This document shows positions 18,629 through 28,098 of a stretch of 64,000 bases of DNA, one piece after another (position 1 is the stretch's first letter; the number at the start of each line of letters is the position of its first letter). Under the pieces are notes generated by a model, which was given only the letters and a program-made list of their open reading frames with translations, ran no database searches and was not told where the DNA came from. The position numbers and the translations under genes are program-made. Location of the stretch: the NCBI GenBank assembly GCA_029262795.1, contig JAJCYT010000031.1, positions 62,001 to 126,000 on the forward strand, read 5' to 3'. This DNA comes from Candidatus Fraserbacteria bacterium (lineage in GTDB: Bacteria; Bipolaricaulota; Bipolaricaulia; RBG-16-55-9; JAJCYT01).

Positions 18629-18646
18629 ATAAGTAGTGTTACTTAT
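18629..18646. promoter_or_regulatory. 7-bp inverted repeat near the start of the exported beta-protein gene
   Basis: ATAAGTA and TACTTAT flank GTGT. It lies 25 nt upstream of the 18604 start, a plausible operator position. Confidence 0.35.
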
Positions 18647-18689
18647 TTAACTTTCTTAATGTGACTTAAGTTACCTTCGCTTAGTCTTT

Positions 18690-18728
18690 TGTAATCTCCA
18701 TTACACAAAGATTGTAATGTGGATCACA
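18690..18728. promoter_or_regulatory. Tandem dyad sites of CRP/FNR-like form
   Basis: TGTAAT-N4-ATTACA at 18690-18705 is a perfect dyad. A second copy, TGTAAT-N4-ATCACA at 18713-18728, has one mismatch, and the two start 23 bp apart. The form resembles CRP/FNR-family operators; the regulator is not known. Confidence 0.45.
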
Positions 18729-18740
18729 CTTATTTCTGAG

Positions 18741-18818
18741 GAAGGTGTTCTGGCCAAATTCAGAAAGTGTTCTGCAAATTGTTAGAAGGAGTTCTGGGAA
18801 AGTTCGGAAGGTGTTCTA
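18741..18818 (+). repeat. Four direct 12-bp repeats at exact 22-bp spacing
   Basis: GAAGGTGTTCTG at 18741, GAAAGTGTTCTG at 18763, GAAGGAGTTCTG at 18785 and GAAGGTGTTCTA at 18807 begin at an exact 22-bp period, about two helical turns, so all face one side of the DNA. They lie in the 393-nt gap between divergent genes, about 180 nt before the MBOAT start. The rest of the gap (18819-18997) is AT-rich with no gene seen. Confidence 0.7.
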
Positions 18819-18997
18819 CATTACACTGGAAACGTGTCTGCTGGGGGAGTGATCAAGGAACGAGACGGTGAATTGCTTTTGTTTGAGGATGATGAGATAT
18901 ACTAAATCATTTGAATGATTTAATTGGACGCGAAATGACAATCCTGCTCTTTTTGAAATTTTTGGTTTACTAAGCTTATTAATGGTATCAAATTTAT

Positions 18998-20500
18998 ATG
19001 TTATTTAACTCTTACGAATTTATATTTTTATTTTTGCCCCTTACGTTTATCCTCTTTTTCCTTATTTCACAGGTTAAACAAAAACATTGGGCTTTGGTCT
19101 GGCTTATAGGCGCATCACTCTTTTTTTATGCCTGGTGGAATTCTATCTACCTGTTTTTGCTGCTTAGCTCTATTTTGCTAAATTATTTCATAGGGCTTCA
19201 GTTTAAGAGTATTTTAAAAGTAAGGCATCGTAAATGGATCTTGGTTTCAGGGATTTCATTTAATCTTGGTCTCATTGGCTTTTATAAATACTCAGAGTTT
19301 ATTGTACTGAACATAAATGCTTTTATCGCCCATAACATTTTCTATGAATCTCCTATCTTGCCTTTAGCAATCTCATTCTTTACCTTTCAACAAATTGCAT
19401 ACTTGGTTGATGCCTATCGAGGTGAAATTCAAGATCACAATTTTTTAAATTATTGTTTGTTTGTCTCCTTTTTTCCGCAGTTGATCGCAGGTCCGATTGT
19501 CCATCATGGCGAAATTTTGCCTCAACTGAGAAGCCTCGCACTTAAGATTGATCCAACAAACGTGGCTTCAGGCTTAACCTTGTTTTTTATTGGCCTGTTC
19601 AAAAAAGTAGCTATAGCCGATCAGGTCGCTGTTTATGCAAATAACGTGTTTAATGCGGCAAAAGGCAACATCGCTTTAACATTGATAGATGCTTGGGGAG
19701 GGACCCTTGCCTATACCTTCCAATTGTATTTTGATTTCTCAGGGTATTCAGATATGGCCATTGGGCTTGGATTGATGTTTGGGATCCGCCTGCCAATTAA
19801 TTTCAACTCTCCTTATAAAGCCAATAACATCATTGACTTTTGGAGAAGATGGCACATGACGCTATCTCGCTTTTTAAGAGATTACCTCTATATTCCCTTG
19901 GGCGGAAATAAAAAAGGTGAATCACGCCGCTATATCAACTTAATGACGACCATGCTGCTTGGAGGGCTTTGGCATGGAGCCGGTTGGACATTTATTATTT
20001 GGGGTGGCCTTCATGGGCTTTATTTAACAATCAATCACATCTGGGGGAAAAAAAAATCCTCTATTTTTCCAAATGCCAGCTTTCCAAAATGGTTGACTAA
20101 AGCCTGTTCAAGAAGCATCACTTTTTTGCTGGTTGCGCTTGCATGGGTGTTTTTTCGAGCTGAACATCTTGATGATGCACTGAATATATTGATGTCAATG
20201 TTTGGTTTTAATGGATTTACTGTTGAGGGGCAGTTCTATAGTGTGTTTGAAGCGAAAAGAGGGGGGATTTTGCTTTTGGTATTATTGGCAATTGTTTGGT
20301 ATGCGCCTAATTCACAACAAATCATGGCCGAACAAATGAAGTTTAACAAGCTCATTTATAACGATAAATTGATTCCTTGGAAATTTTCATGGGCGCAATG
20401 GCAACCTAATGTGATTTGGGCAGTGATTATGATTCCAATCATCACCTATGCGATCTTTAGGTTGTCCAGAGTCACCGAATTTTTATACTTTAATTTTTAG
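18998..20500 (+). CDS. MBOAT family O-acyltransferase (AlgI/DltB-like)
   Basis: A 500-residue polytopic protein with the N-terminal MLFNSYEFIFLFLPLTF typical of bacterial polysaccharide MBOATs and about ten or more hydrophobic segments. The core motifs are present: FFPQLIAGPIVHHGEILPQ, YFDFSGYSDMAIGLGLMFG, FWRRWHMTLSRFLRDY and GGLWHGAGWTFIIWGGLHG, with the probable catalytic His near residue 338-340. AlgI-like proteins move acetyl groups across the membrane to an exported polysaccharide. The following SGNH protein is a likely partner, as in AlgI/AlgJ or PatA/B systems. No polysaccharide synthase gene is in the window, so the acceptor is unknown. Confidence 0.92.
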   Translation: MLFNSYEFIFLFLPLTFILFFLISQVKQKHWALVWLIGASLFFYAWWNSIYLFLLLSSILLNYFIGLQFKSILKVRHRKWILVSGISFNLGLIGFYKYSEFIVLNINAFIAHNIFYESPILPLAISFFTFQQIAYLVDAYRGEIQDHNFLNYCLFVSFFPQLIAGPIVHHGEILPQLRSLALKIDPTNVASGLTLFFIGLFKKVAIADQVAVYANNVFNAAKGNIALTLIDAWGGTLAYTFQLYFDFSGYSDMAIGLGLMFGIRLPINFNSPYKANNIIDFWRRWHMTLSRFLRDYLYIPLGGNKKGESRRYINLMTTMLLGGLWHGAGWTFIIWGGLHGLYLTINHIWGKKKSSIFPNASFPKWLTKACSRSITFLLVALAWVFFRAEHLDDALNILMSMFGFNGFTVEGQFYSVFEAKRGGILLLVLLAIVWYAPNSQQIMAEQMKFNKLIYNDKLIPWKFSWAQWQPNVIWAVIMIPIITYAIFRLSRVTEFLYFNF

Positions 20501-21406
20501 ATGATGAATATCAATACAAAGTCGTACATCTATTTGATTATCTTGATTCCATTACTGATTTATGTGGGGGGGAGTGGGTATGTGGATTATAAAATTTCAG
20601 TTTTTGCAGAAGCTTCCAACCGTGGCCCAAACCCAAGAAGATTTCCTGATGACAGCAGGATGGTCATCATTGAACGTTTTTTGCAAGAAAAGGATGTCAC
20701 CAAAACAAAAATCCTTGTTTTGGGAGATTCTCAATCTCATGGCAACAAGTATTCTTTTGATCGAATTTTCTCTGCCTACTTAGAGCAAATAAGCCAGCTT
20801 GGTTTGTTAAATTTATCCTTTCCTGATGCCAGAATGATTGATCATATGAAACTTATTGACCTGCTTAAAGCCAAGGGGTTTCATTTTGATTTTCTAATCT
20901 ACAATGTGAACCAGGGGCACACACGTACACCAAATGAATTTCATCTCGAAGAGGATATGAAAAATCGAATTTATTATGTTGAACTGTTAAAAAATCCTTT
21001 TACGTATGCTCAGGTACTGGACATTGAATACATGAACCGGGTCGAAACAGAAACATTAGCATTTGTTCAACGACCCAATTATTTTTCAGACTTGGAAAAC
21101 AAAGCTTATTTTGAGCTGTTTGAAACATTTATCCAAAAAGCTCAAACAGTTTCCAATCACCTGATTTTCTTTGTAAGCCCTCACGCACCATCTGCTGTTG
21201 AATCCAACAACTACACCATGCAAGAATTAGATATCTTTACAGAAAAAGCATTTTCTGTATGTGATCAATTAGCCATTCGTTGTACCTACCCGCAAGAAAT
21301 TTTTGATGATCAAGATTTCTTAGATATCGTTCACTTTAATCAAAAGGGACACCAAAAGATGGCCGAATATCTAAATCAGCAAATAGATAAAATTCTAAAT
21401 CAATAA
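20501..21406 (+). CDS. SGNH-type membrane-anchored partner of the MBOAT acyltransferase
   Basis: An N-terminal membrane segment (SYIYLIILIPLLIYVGGSGY) is followed by an extracytoplasmic domain. GDSQSHG at ~75-81 carries the nucleophile Ser (~77), and DIVHFNQKGHQKMAEY supplies Asp and His near residues 274-278; the fold fits SGNH/AlgX-J-type acetyltransferase or esterase partners. The start directly follows the MBOAT stop, so the genes are cotranscribed. I infer that it transfers or removes acyl groups on an exported polymer. Family subtype is not clear from sequence alone. Confidence 0.75.
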   Translation: MMNINTKSYIYLIILIPLLIYVGGSGYVDYKISVFAEASNRGPNPRRFPDDSRMVIIERFLQEKDVTKTKILVLGDSQSHGNKYSFDRIFSAYLEQISQLGLLNLSFPDARMIDHMKLIDLLKAKGFHFDFLIYNVNQGHTRTPNEFHLEEDMKNRIYYVELLKNPFTYAQVLDIEYMNRVETETLAFVQRPNYFSDLENKAYFELFETFIQKAQTVSNHLIFFVSPHAPSAVESNNYTMQELDIFTEKAFSVCDQLAIRCTYPQEIFDDQDFLDIVHFNQKGHQKMAEYLNQQIDKILNQ

Positions 21407-21413
21407 GCGAATT

Positions 21414-21445
21414 AAAAAAGAAAAACCACAACGCGAGGTTGTGGT
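21414..21445 (-). terminator. Rho-independent terminator of the 16S rRNA transcript
   Basis: ACCACAAC and GTTGTGGT (21425-21432 and 21438-21445) form an 8-bp perfect stem. On the minus strand a long T-rich run follows (21414-21424). It lies about 75 nt past the mature 16S 3' end. No 23S or 5S precedes it. Confidence 0.85.
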
Positions 21446-21458
21446 AGAAGTGAAAGAG

Positions 21459-21472
21459 TGGATAGTCAGCCT
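21459..21472 (-). other. 16S rRNA processing stem, 3' arm
   Basis: GTGGATAGTCAGCC on the plus strand is the perfect reverse complement of 23144-23157. The two arms flank the 16S gene and would base-pair in the precursor, as RNase III stems do. Confidence 0.8.
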
Positions 21473-21520
21473 GCACATTACAGGAATAATTGGTCTGTTT
21501 AGGGAAACTTGTTACTCCCT

Positions 21521-23068
<1,548 letters not shown>

Positions 23069-23143
23069 AATTTCAAGGTATCGACAGGAAAATTACCGTA
23101 TCGAAATACAGTAAATACCTGTAGGTTCATTGTTAAAACGTTT

Positions 23144-23157
23144 GGCTGACTATCCAC
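23144..23157 (-). other. 16S rRNA processing stem, 5' arm
   Basis: GGCTGACTATCCAC on the plus strand pairs perfectly over 14 bp with the arm at 21459-21472 and lies about 75 nt upstream of the mature 5' end. Confidence 0.8.
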
Positions 23158-23200
23158 TTTTCAATGACCAATTTTGGCTTCCTGTAAGGAAGTGAGCAGT

Positions 23201-23229
23201 AGTATAAACAGGCATAAGACATTTGTCAA
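23201..23229 (-). promoter_or_regulatory. Consensus sigma-70 promoter of 16S rRNA
   Basis: On the minus strand TTGACA (23224-23229) and TATACT (23201-23206) are separated by exactly 17 nt, an almost perfect housekeeping promoter. Transcription would begin near 23193, upstream of the processing arm. Confidence 0.85.
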
Positions 23230-23349
23230 GTAACGGTGGGAAGACATCCGTCCAGATGCGGATTCCCCCTATATATCAGGTTTTTCAAAGTGTCTGAGTT
23301 TTCTTTCTAATTATTGCCAAATCACAGAAAAGGTAGCATTTAAGCTCGT

Positions 23350-23832
23350 TTAGGTGTACTTGTCGGCTACGCTGGAAGCAGCATAAGCTTCGGGTTTAAT
23401 TTTAACCGGAAAACCGCCACCTACAATCATGCCCACCACCCCATCAATTAGAGAGCGAGATTTACCGTTCTGGCCCACATCGACATGAATTTCCAGATTG
23501 AAGTCCAACATGGTGTGCGATTCCAATTCTTCCATAATGGCTTTGGCCCAATCAAAAGAAAGTATGGCTTCACGATAAATTCTCTGACTCAAACTGTGAA
23601 AACGACCTTCACAGGAACGATGCCAGAAATACCGTCCCCCTTTGCCAATGCGTCGCACGATGATGGCGGTGACAAAGTCGGTGTCTCCCAGGGATGGGTG
23701 AGAATCCGTACCCACAATCACTTCATAAGAATAATCGGGATCTTGTTCCATAATAGAAACAATGTCCACAATCATGTCCGAAAAAGGAACCGGGCCTTTG
23801 GTGGGGCTGAAGAATCGGGTGTTGGTATCCAT
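23350..23832 (-). CDS. YkuK/DUF458-like RNase H-fold protein
   Basis: The 160-residue protein matches the YkuK family (ribonuclease H-like fold). VIVGTDSHP near residue 40 and the FVTAIIVRRIGKGGRYFWHR segment are characteristic, as are IHVDVGQNGKSRSLIDGVVGM and the C-terminal IKPEAYAASSVADKY. An in vivo function is not known; nuclease activity is predicted from the fold only. It lies 43 nt downstream of plsX on the same strand and ends before the 16S promoter. Confidence 0.8.
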   Translation of the reverse strand: MDTNTRFFSPTKGPVPFSDMIVDIVSIMEQDPDYSYEVIVGTDSHPSLGDTDFVTAIIVRRIGKGGRYFWHRSCEGRFHSLSQRIYREAILSFDWAKAIMEELESHTMLDFNLEIHVDVGQNGKSRSLIDGVVGMIVGGGFPVKIKPEAYAASSVADKYT

Positions 23833-23875
23833 GTCCTATATTTACCTTATCTTTAGAGAATTACAACCATATATG

Positions 23876-24886
23876 TCACTTGGTTTTTTCAAACACACCA
23901 TCAGTGATGTGTTCTTGAACACGCGATTCGATGCGTTCCAGCAAGTCGCAGTCAATCGCATCCTTGGCCACGCGAATGGCGTGTTTGATGCCCTCCGCAT
24001 TCGAGTTTCCGTGTGTGATAATCGAAATGCCGCGCACCCCAAGCAAAGGTGCCCCACCAAAATTAGAAAGGCTCATTGCATCGCGAAATTGACGCAGAGC
24101 AGGTCGCATTAACATCGCGCCCAATTTATAGAGAAAACGTTCAGTCAATGTTTTTCTTAGTACAGATGTGGTGATGGCGACCCCACCCTCTGCCGCTTTG
24201 AGCAATACGTTTCCAATAAAACCATCACAGACAGCCACATCCACTTCGCCATGAAACAAACGGTTGGGTTCGATGTTGCCCACAAATCCAGGCAGGGTTT
24301 CCAAGTAGGCGCGTGCCTGCTTGACCAGCTCATTGCCTTTGTGAAGTTCGCTGCCAATATTGACCAATGCAATTTTTGGATCTTCGACGCCGAGTACACG
24401 ATGCGCATACACTCGCCCCATGATGGCAAACTGAAATAGGTTTTCTGCGCTGGAGTCGGTGTTGGCGCCCATGTCAATGCCAACCACCTTACCACCCGTG
24501 GTGGTGGGTAATGCCATTGCGATACCTGGGCGTTCAATGCCTTTGATTCGGCCAAGCCCAAACAAGGAAGCTGCCATCACTGCACCCGTATTGGCAGGAC
24601 TGACAAAGGCTTTTGCTCTACCTTGCCGCACTGCTTTGATGCCCTGAACAACAGAACTGTTTTTTTTGCGGCGGACTGTTTCAGCAGGGGTGTCTTCCAT
24701 CGCAATCACTTCAGGCGCATGAAGAATTGAAAATCTGGAATCGTTTGCGGGCAGGTTAGGTTGGATGACCGCTTCATCTCCAGCGAAAATGATATCAATA
24801 CCATATTCATCTGCTGCCAAAAGGCCGCCTCGAATTAATTCAGCCGGCGGATTGTCACCACCTTGCGTATCCAGAACGATGCTCAA
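23876..24886 (-). CDS. plsX: Phosphate acyltransferase PlsX
   Basis: PlsX converts acyl-ACP to acyl-phosphate for the PlsY/PlsC route of phospholipid synthesis. Conserved parts are the N-terminal IVLDTQGGDNPPAELIRG, SPANTGAVMAASL, RPGIAMALPT, VGIDMGANTDSSAENLFQF, VNIGSEL and the GGAPLLGVRGISIITHGNS segment. Length 336 is normal. The start appears to be TTG, preceded by GGGAGG at a 4-nt gap. It is first in a pair with the YkuK-like gene. Usual neighbours (rpmF, fabH) are absent. Confidence 0.95.
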   Translation of the reverse strand: MSIVLDTQGGDNPPAELIRGGLLAADEYGIDIIFAGDEAVIQPNLPANDSRFSILHAPEVIAMEDTPAETVRRKKNSSVVQGIKAVRQGRAKAFVSPANTGAVMAASLFGLGRIKGIERPGIAMALPTTTGGKVVGIDMGANTDSSAENLFQFAIMGRVYAHRVLGVEDPKIALVNIGSELHKGNELVKQARAYLETLPGFVGNIEPNRLFHGEVDVAVCDGFIGNVLLKAAEGGVAITTSVLRKTLTERFLYKLGAMLMRPALRQFRDAMSLSNFGGAPLLGVRGISIITHGNSNAEGIKHAIRVAKDAIDCDLLERIESRVQEHITDGVFEKTK

Positions 24887-24935
24887 GGAGCCTCCCTTTT
24901 AGATATAGGAGTAAAGGGAAAGGGCATGTTTAAGG

Positions 24936-25022
24936 GCTTCAAACCCCCAACCCCCTTTGTCTAAAGGGGGCTACGATAAGACTGCGATAATCGATTCTGA
25001 AGTGATGGTGCGTTTTCTATGC
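24936..25022 (+). repeat. Dispersed intergenic repeat, copy A
   Basis: GGCTTCAAACCCCCAACCCC opens the copy; it continues with AAAGGGGGCTACGATAAG and GACTGCG and ends near GTTTTCTAT. Related copies lie at 33301, 33421 (opposite strand) and 39631, all between genes. The rest of the 24887-25192 gap holds no gene that I can see. Confidence 0.7.
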
Positions 25023-25192
25023 CCTGGGTTTACTCCTATGTAAAAATCATCCAGCAAACTCTGTGTCACACTTTGTGAAATGAAAATTCATTTCTTATGG
25101 TTTTTCTGGTGGTATTATTGATCTTGAAACAGTGCCGTATAGAAGTGCCTCATTGCCTCAAACGGTATCTATCGGCGTTAGCCATGAAACAT

Positions 25193-25279
25193 TGGTGCCG
25201 AGAGGGGGATTTGAACCCCCACCGGGTTTACCCCGACTAGGCCCTCAACCTAGCGCGTCTGCCATTCCGCCACCTCGGC
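25193..25279 (-). tRNA. tRNA-Leu (anticodon GAG)
   Basis: The minus strand folds as a class II tRNA: acceptor GCCGAGG, anticodon stem CTAGG/CCTAG around TTGAGGG (GAG in the middle), a long variable arm with CGGGG/CCCGG, T-arm GGGGGTTCAAATCCCCC, and an encoded CCA at the 3' end. GAG decodes CTC and CTT Leu codons. Confidence 0.97.
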
Positions 25280-25361
25280 GTGGTGAGCATATCTTATGCT
25301 GCTATTTCACACGTGTCAAGATGGTTTAAACTAGCACAAATTCTCAAATATCGTTACTTTA

Positions 25362-26993
25362 GTGGATATGAACAACAAACTTCGATTCGTTCTTTTTTTG
25401 TTGATCACCCCAGTGGTGTTGCTGGGGGTAGGCAGCCTGGCACAAAACAATTGTCAACTGCTCTCAGCAGAAACACAGCTGCCTGCTGACACAGGATGTA
25501 TGGGGCCTTATGAAGTCTCTCAGGTTGAATACAACAGCAATGAAAATTTTCCAGATGGCCTATTGATTAATGGTATCGAAATGCCCGTAGATGTATGGGC
25601 TTCGGTCAGTTTTCCTAGCGGTTTTCCAAATGGCCCGGCACCTTTAATTTTGATTCTGCATGGCAACAGTCAAGGCACTTGTTTGGGGGCTTTGGGTAAC
25701 TGTAATCATCATGAAGGGTTTCAATATCTGACCGACCATCTGGCTTCTCATGGATTTATTGCGGTATCGGTCAACGCCAACCGCATCAATTCAGGTGATT
25801 TTGATCGTGTGCTTGACCGTGGTTATTTGTTGTTGGAACATTTGAAGCTTTGGCGTAATTGGAATGCCAATACCAATGGTGAATTTGATGACCTGTTTGC
25901 AGGCAAGGTTGACATCAACCAAATTGGTTTGGCAGGCCATTCGCGCGGCGGTGAAGCGGTGATTGCGGCTTACAACCTCAACAAGGAGCTTTCCAGCCCT
26001 TCATCCATTCAAGCGGTGTTGTCGATTGCGCCCACCGACAAACAAGGCCTTTACATCGAAAATGTTCCCTATTATTCAATCGTGCCTGCCTGTGATGGCG
26101 ATGTACTGGACTATCGTGGCGTGCGCTTTTTTGATCGAGCTTTGAGATTGACTGAAGCCAACCCAACACCAAAACAGGTCGCATTTGTGATTGGAGCCAA
26201 CCACAATTATTTCAACACCCTTTGGGGGCGAGATGGGGGTGGCTGTTTTGGGATTACACCATTGGAGCGAGAAGACCAGGAGCAGTTGGCCAAACGGCTG
26301 GTCAACGCTTTTTTTAGGAAATTTCTAATGGAGGAATCATCTCTTCATTATGTATTTACCGGAGATAATTTGGGACCAGCAACACCAGGCGTTCCTTCCT
26401 GGATTTCTTACGAAGACCCTATTCATCTAGACATAGACCGGTTTGATTCCTCTCAAGCGGCAAATGAACTTGGAAGGGAGAATAGTTTCTCCGGTTTTCG
26501 CAATGCGGATCAGTGTGGTGTTGACAATGATATCGATTGTTCTGTTTCGCTGGTCAACGAAACCTCAGCACTTCGGTTGCGTTGGTTGGGGCGGGATGCG
26601 GTTTTTGAAACGCAAATTCCACAAAAGTTACAAGATGTCAGTAAATATACGCACCTGTCATTTCGAGTGACCCAAAACTCCGAAGATGTTCAGGTAGATG
26701 GGCTGAAACCTGAAGGTGAGCCAGTCCACTTTGAGGTTCGATTGATGGATGCTCAGGGGCATCAAGCCACGCTGTCTACCGAAGCTTTTGGTGGTGCGTC
26801 ATTTCCCATTGGGTCAAACGTGAGAGATCAGGTCAGCGGAGAGTTTTTACGTAGAACAGTGCTTGCGACCATTCGTATGCCGTTATCGCAATTTGCTGGT
26901 CTTGACATTTCAAGTGTGACTCAAGTCGAGTTTTTATTTGCAGGCGATACCAAGGGCAGCATTTATTTGAGCCATTTGCAGTTTAGTCGCTAA
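25362..26993 (+). CDS. Secreted alpha/beta hydrolase with C-terminal beta domain
   Basis: A signal peptide (LRFVLFLLITPVVLLGVGSLA) is followed by an alpha/beta-hydrolase domain of about 290 residues. The nucleophile is in GLAGHSRGGEAV, the oxyanion segment is LILILHGNSQ, and an Asp (ACDGDV) and His (GANHNYF) complete the likely triad. The family resembles extracellular lipase/PET-hydrolase-like or dienelactone-type enzymes; the substrate is unknown. The C-terminal ~200 residues form a beta-sandwich-like domain (LSFRVTQNSED, ATIRMPLSQFAGLDISSV) typical of carbohydrate-associated modules. Start is ambiguous (GTG 25362 or ATG 25368). It precedes era by 45 nt. Confidence 0.78.
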   Translation: MDMNNKLRFVLFLLITPVVLLGVGSLAQNNCQLLSAETQLPADTGCMGPYEVSQVEYNSNENFPDGLLINGIEMPVDVWASVSFPSGFPNGPAPLILILHGNSQGTCLGALGNCNHHEGFQYLTDHLASHGFIAVSVNANRINSGDFDRVLDRGYLLLEHLKLWRNWNANTNGEFDDLFAGKVDINQIGLAGHSRGGEAVIAAYNLNKELSSPSSIQAVLSIAPTDKQGLYIENVPYYSIVPACDGDVLDYRGVRFFDRALRLTEANPTPKQVAFVIGANHNYFNTLWGRDGGGCFGITPLEREDQEQLAKRLVNAFFRKFLMEESSLHYVFTGDNLGPATPGVPSWISYEDPIHLDIDRFDSSQAANELGRENSFSGFRNADQCGVDNDIDCSVSLVNETSALRLRWLGRDAVFETQIPQKLQDVSKYTHLSFRVTQNSEDVQVDGLKPEGEPVHFEVRLMDAQGHQATLSTEAFGGASFPIGSNVRDQVSGEFLRRTVLATIRMPLSQFAGLDISSVTQVEFLFAGDTKGSIYLSHLQFSR

Positions 26994-27038
26994 TAGCGAT
27001 ACCATGCGATTGTTAGAAGGTTTTCAGGAAGAGGGGTT

Positions 27039-27932
27039 ATGGGTTTTAAATCAGGATTTGTGGGTGTGTTAGGCAAAACGAATGTGGGTAAATCAACGCT
27101 TATCAATGCGTTGTTGGGCAAAAAAACTGTCATTGTATCGGACAAGCCGCAAACCACGCGCAATCGTATCCGTTGTATTCTCAATCTCGAATCTTCTCAA
27201 ATCGTGTTTGTCGATACCCCAGGTTTACACAAACCTGTGGACAAACTCAGCAACTACTTAATTAAACAAGCGATGACTGCACTTGAAGGTCTGGATTTGG
27301 TTTTGTATCTGATTGAACCGTGGGGGGAAGTTAAAGCCTACGAACAACGCATCTTTGAACAGCTCGCAAAAATGGATGTGCCTTGTTTTCTTATCATCAA
27401 TAAAGTTGACCAGGCACAAGGCAATGAGGTGCTGGAAACCATTAAACACCACGCAGAGCTCGACATCTTTGCTGAAATTATTCCTGTCTCCAGTCTTAAT
27501 GGTCACAATATAGAAACCATATTGCCGCTGATTCAGGAAAAATTGCCACAAGGTCCCGCCTACTTCGAACGCGATCAGGAAACGGATCGTCCCTTGCCAT
27601 TTTTAATTTCAGAACTCATTCGTGAACAGGTATTTCAACTGACCCGAGAGGAAATTCCTTACTCGGTGGCGGTTGAAATCAGTGAGATGGTTGAACGAGA
27701 AGACAAGCCTTTGATCGAATTGTATGCCTATATTGATGTCGCACGGAATTCTCAGCGAGGCATCCTGATTGGAAAACGCGGTGAGATGATCAAAAAAATT
27801 GGCCAAAGAGCGCGCCAGCAAATTGAATCTTTACTGGGCGTTCAGGTTTTTCTGGAATTAAAAGTGAGAGTTGTCAAAAAATGGAACGAAGACTCAAAGC
27901 AAATTCAGCGTCTTCTTGGCCGAGATGCGTGA
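27039..27932 (+). CDS. era: GTPase Era
   Basis: Era binds the 3' end of 16S rRNA and helps 30S assembly. G1 is GKTNVGKST (12-20; most Era have GRPNVGKS), G2 PQTTRNR, G3 DTPGLHKP, G4 NKVD and G5 SSL. The C-terminal KH domain is complete, with the RNA-binding IGKRGEMIKKIGQRARQQIE. Length 297 is normal. An AGGAAGAGG site precedes the ATG. It is in a plus-strand run with the diguanylate cyclase, RluD-like and PrfA genes, which are mostly translation functions. Confidence 0.97.
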   Translation: MGFKSGFVGVLGKTNVGKSTLINALLGKKTVIVSDKPQTTRNRIRCILNLESSQIVFVDTPGLHKPVDKLSNYLIKQAMTALEGLDLVLYLIEPWGEVKAYEQRIFEQLAKMDVPCFLIINKVDQAQGNEVLETIKHHAELDIFAEIIPVSSLNGHNIETILPLIQEKLPQGPAYFERDQETDRPLPFLISELIREQVFQLTREEIPYSVAVEISEMVEREDKPLIELYAYIDVARNSQRGILIGKRGEMIKKIGQRARQQIESLLGVQVFLELKVRVVKKWNEDSKQIQRLLGRDA

Positions 27933-28098
27933 CAATGATTGTGTCTTATAAAACACTCTAAAATCGCTTTTTAAGGGATTTTCTCTCAATCTTCGCCAAA
28001 CTTCCATTTATTTTACATATGAGTTTGAATTAAGTTTTAAAATGTGCATCATAATAGTTCAATGTAAGACTGAAATTTAACATTATAGAATAATTTGT

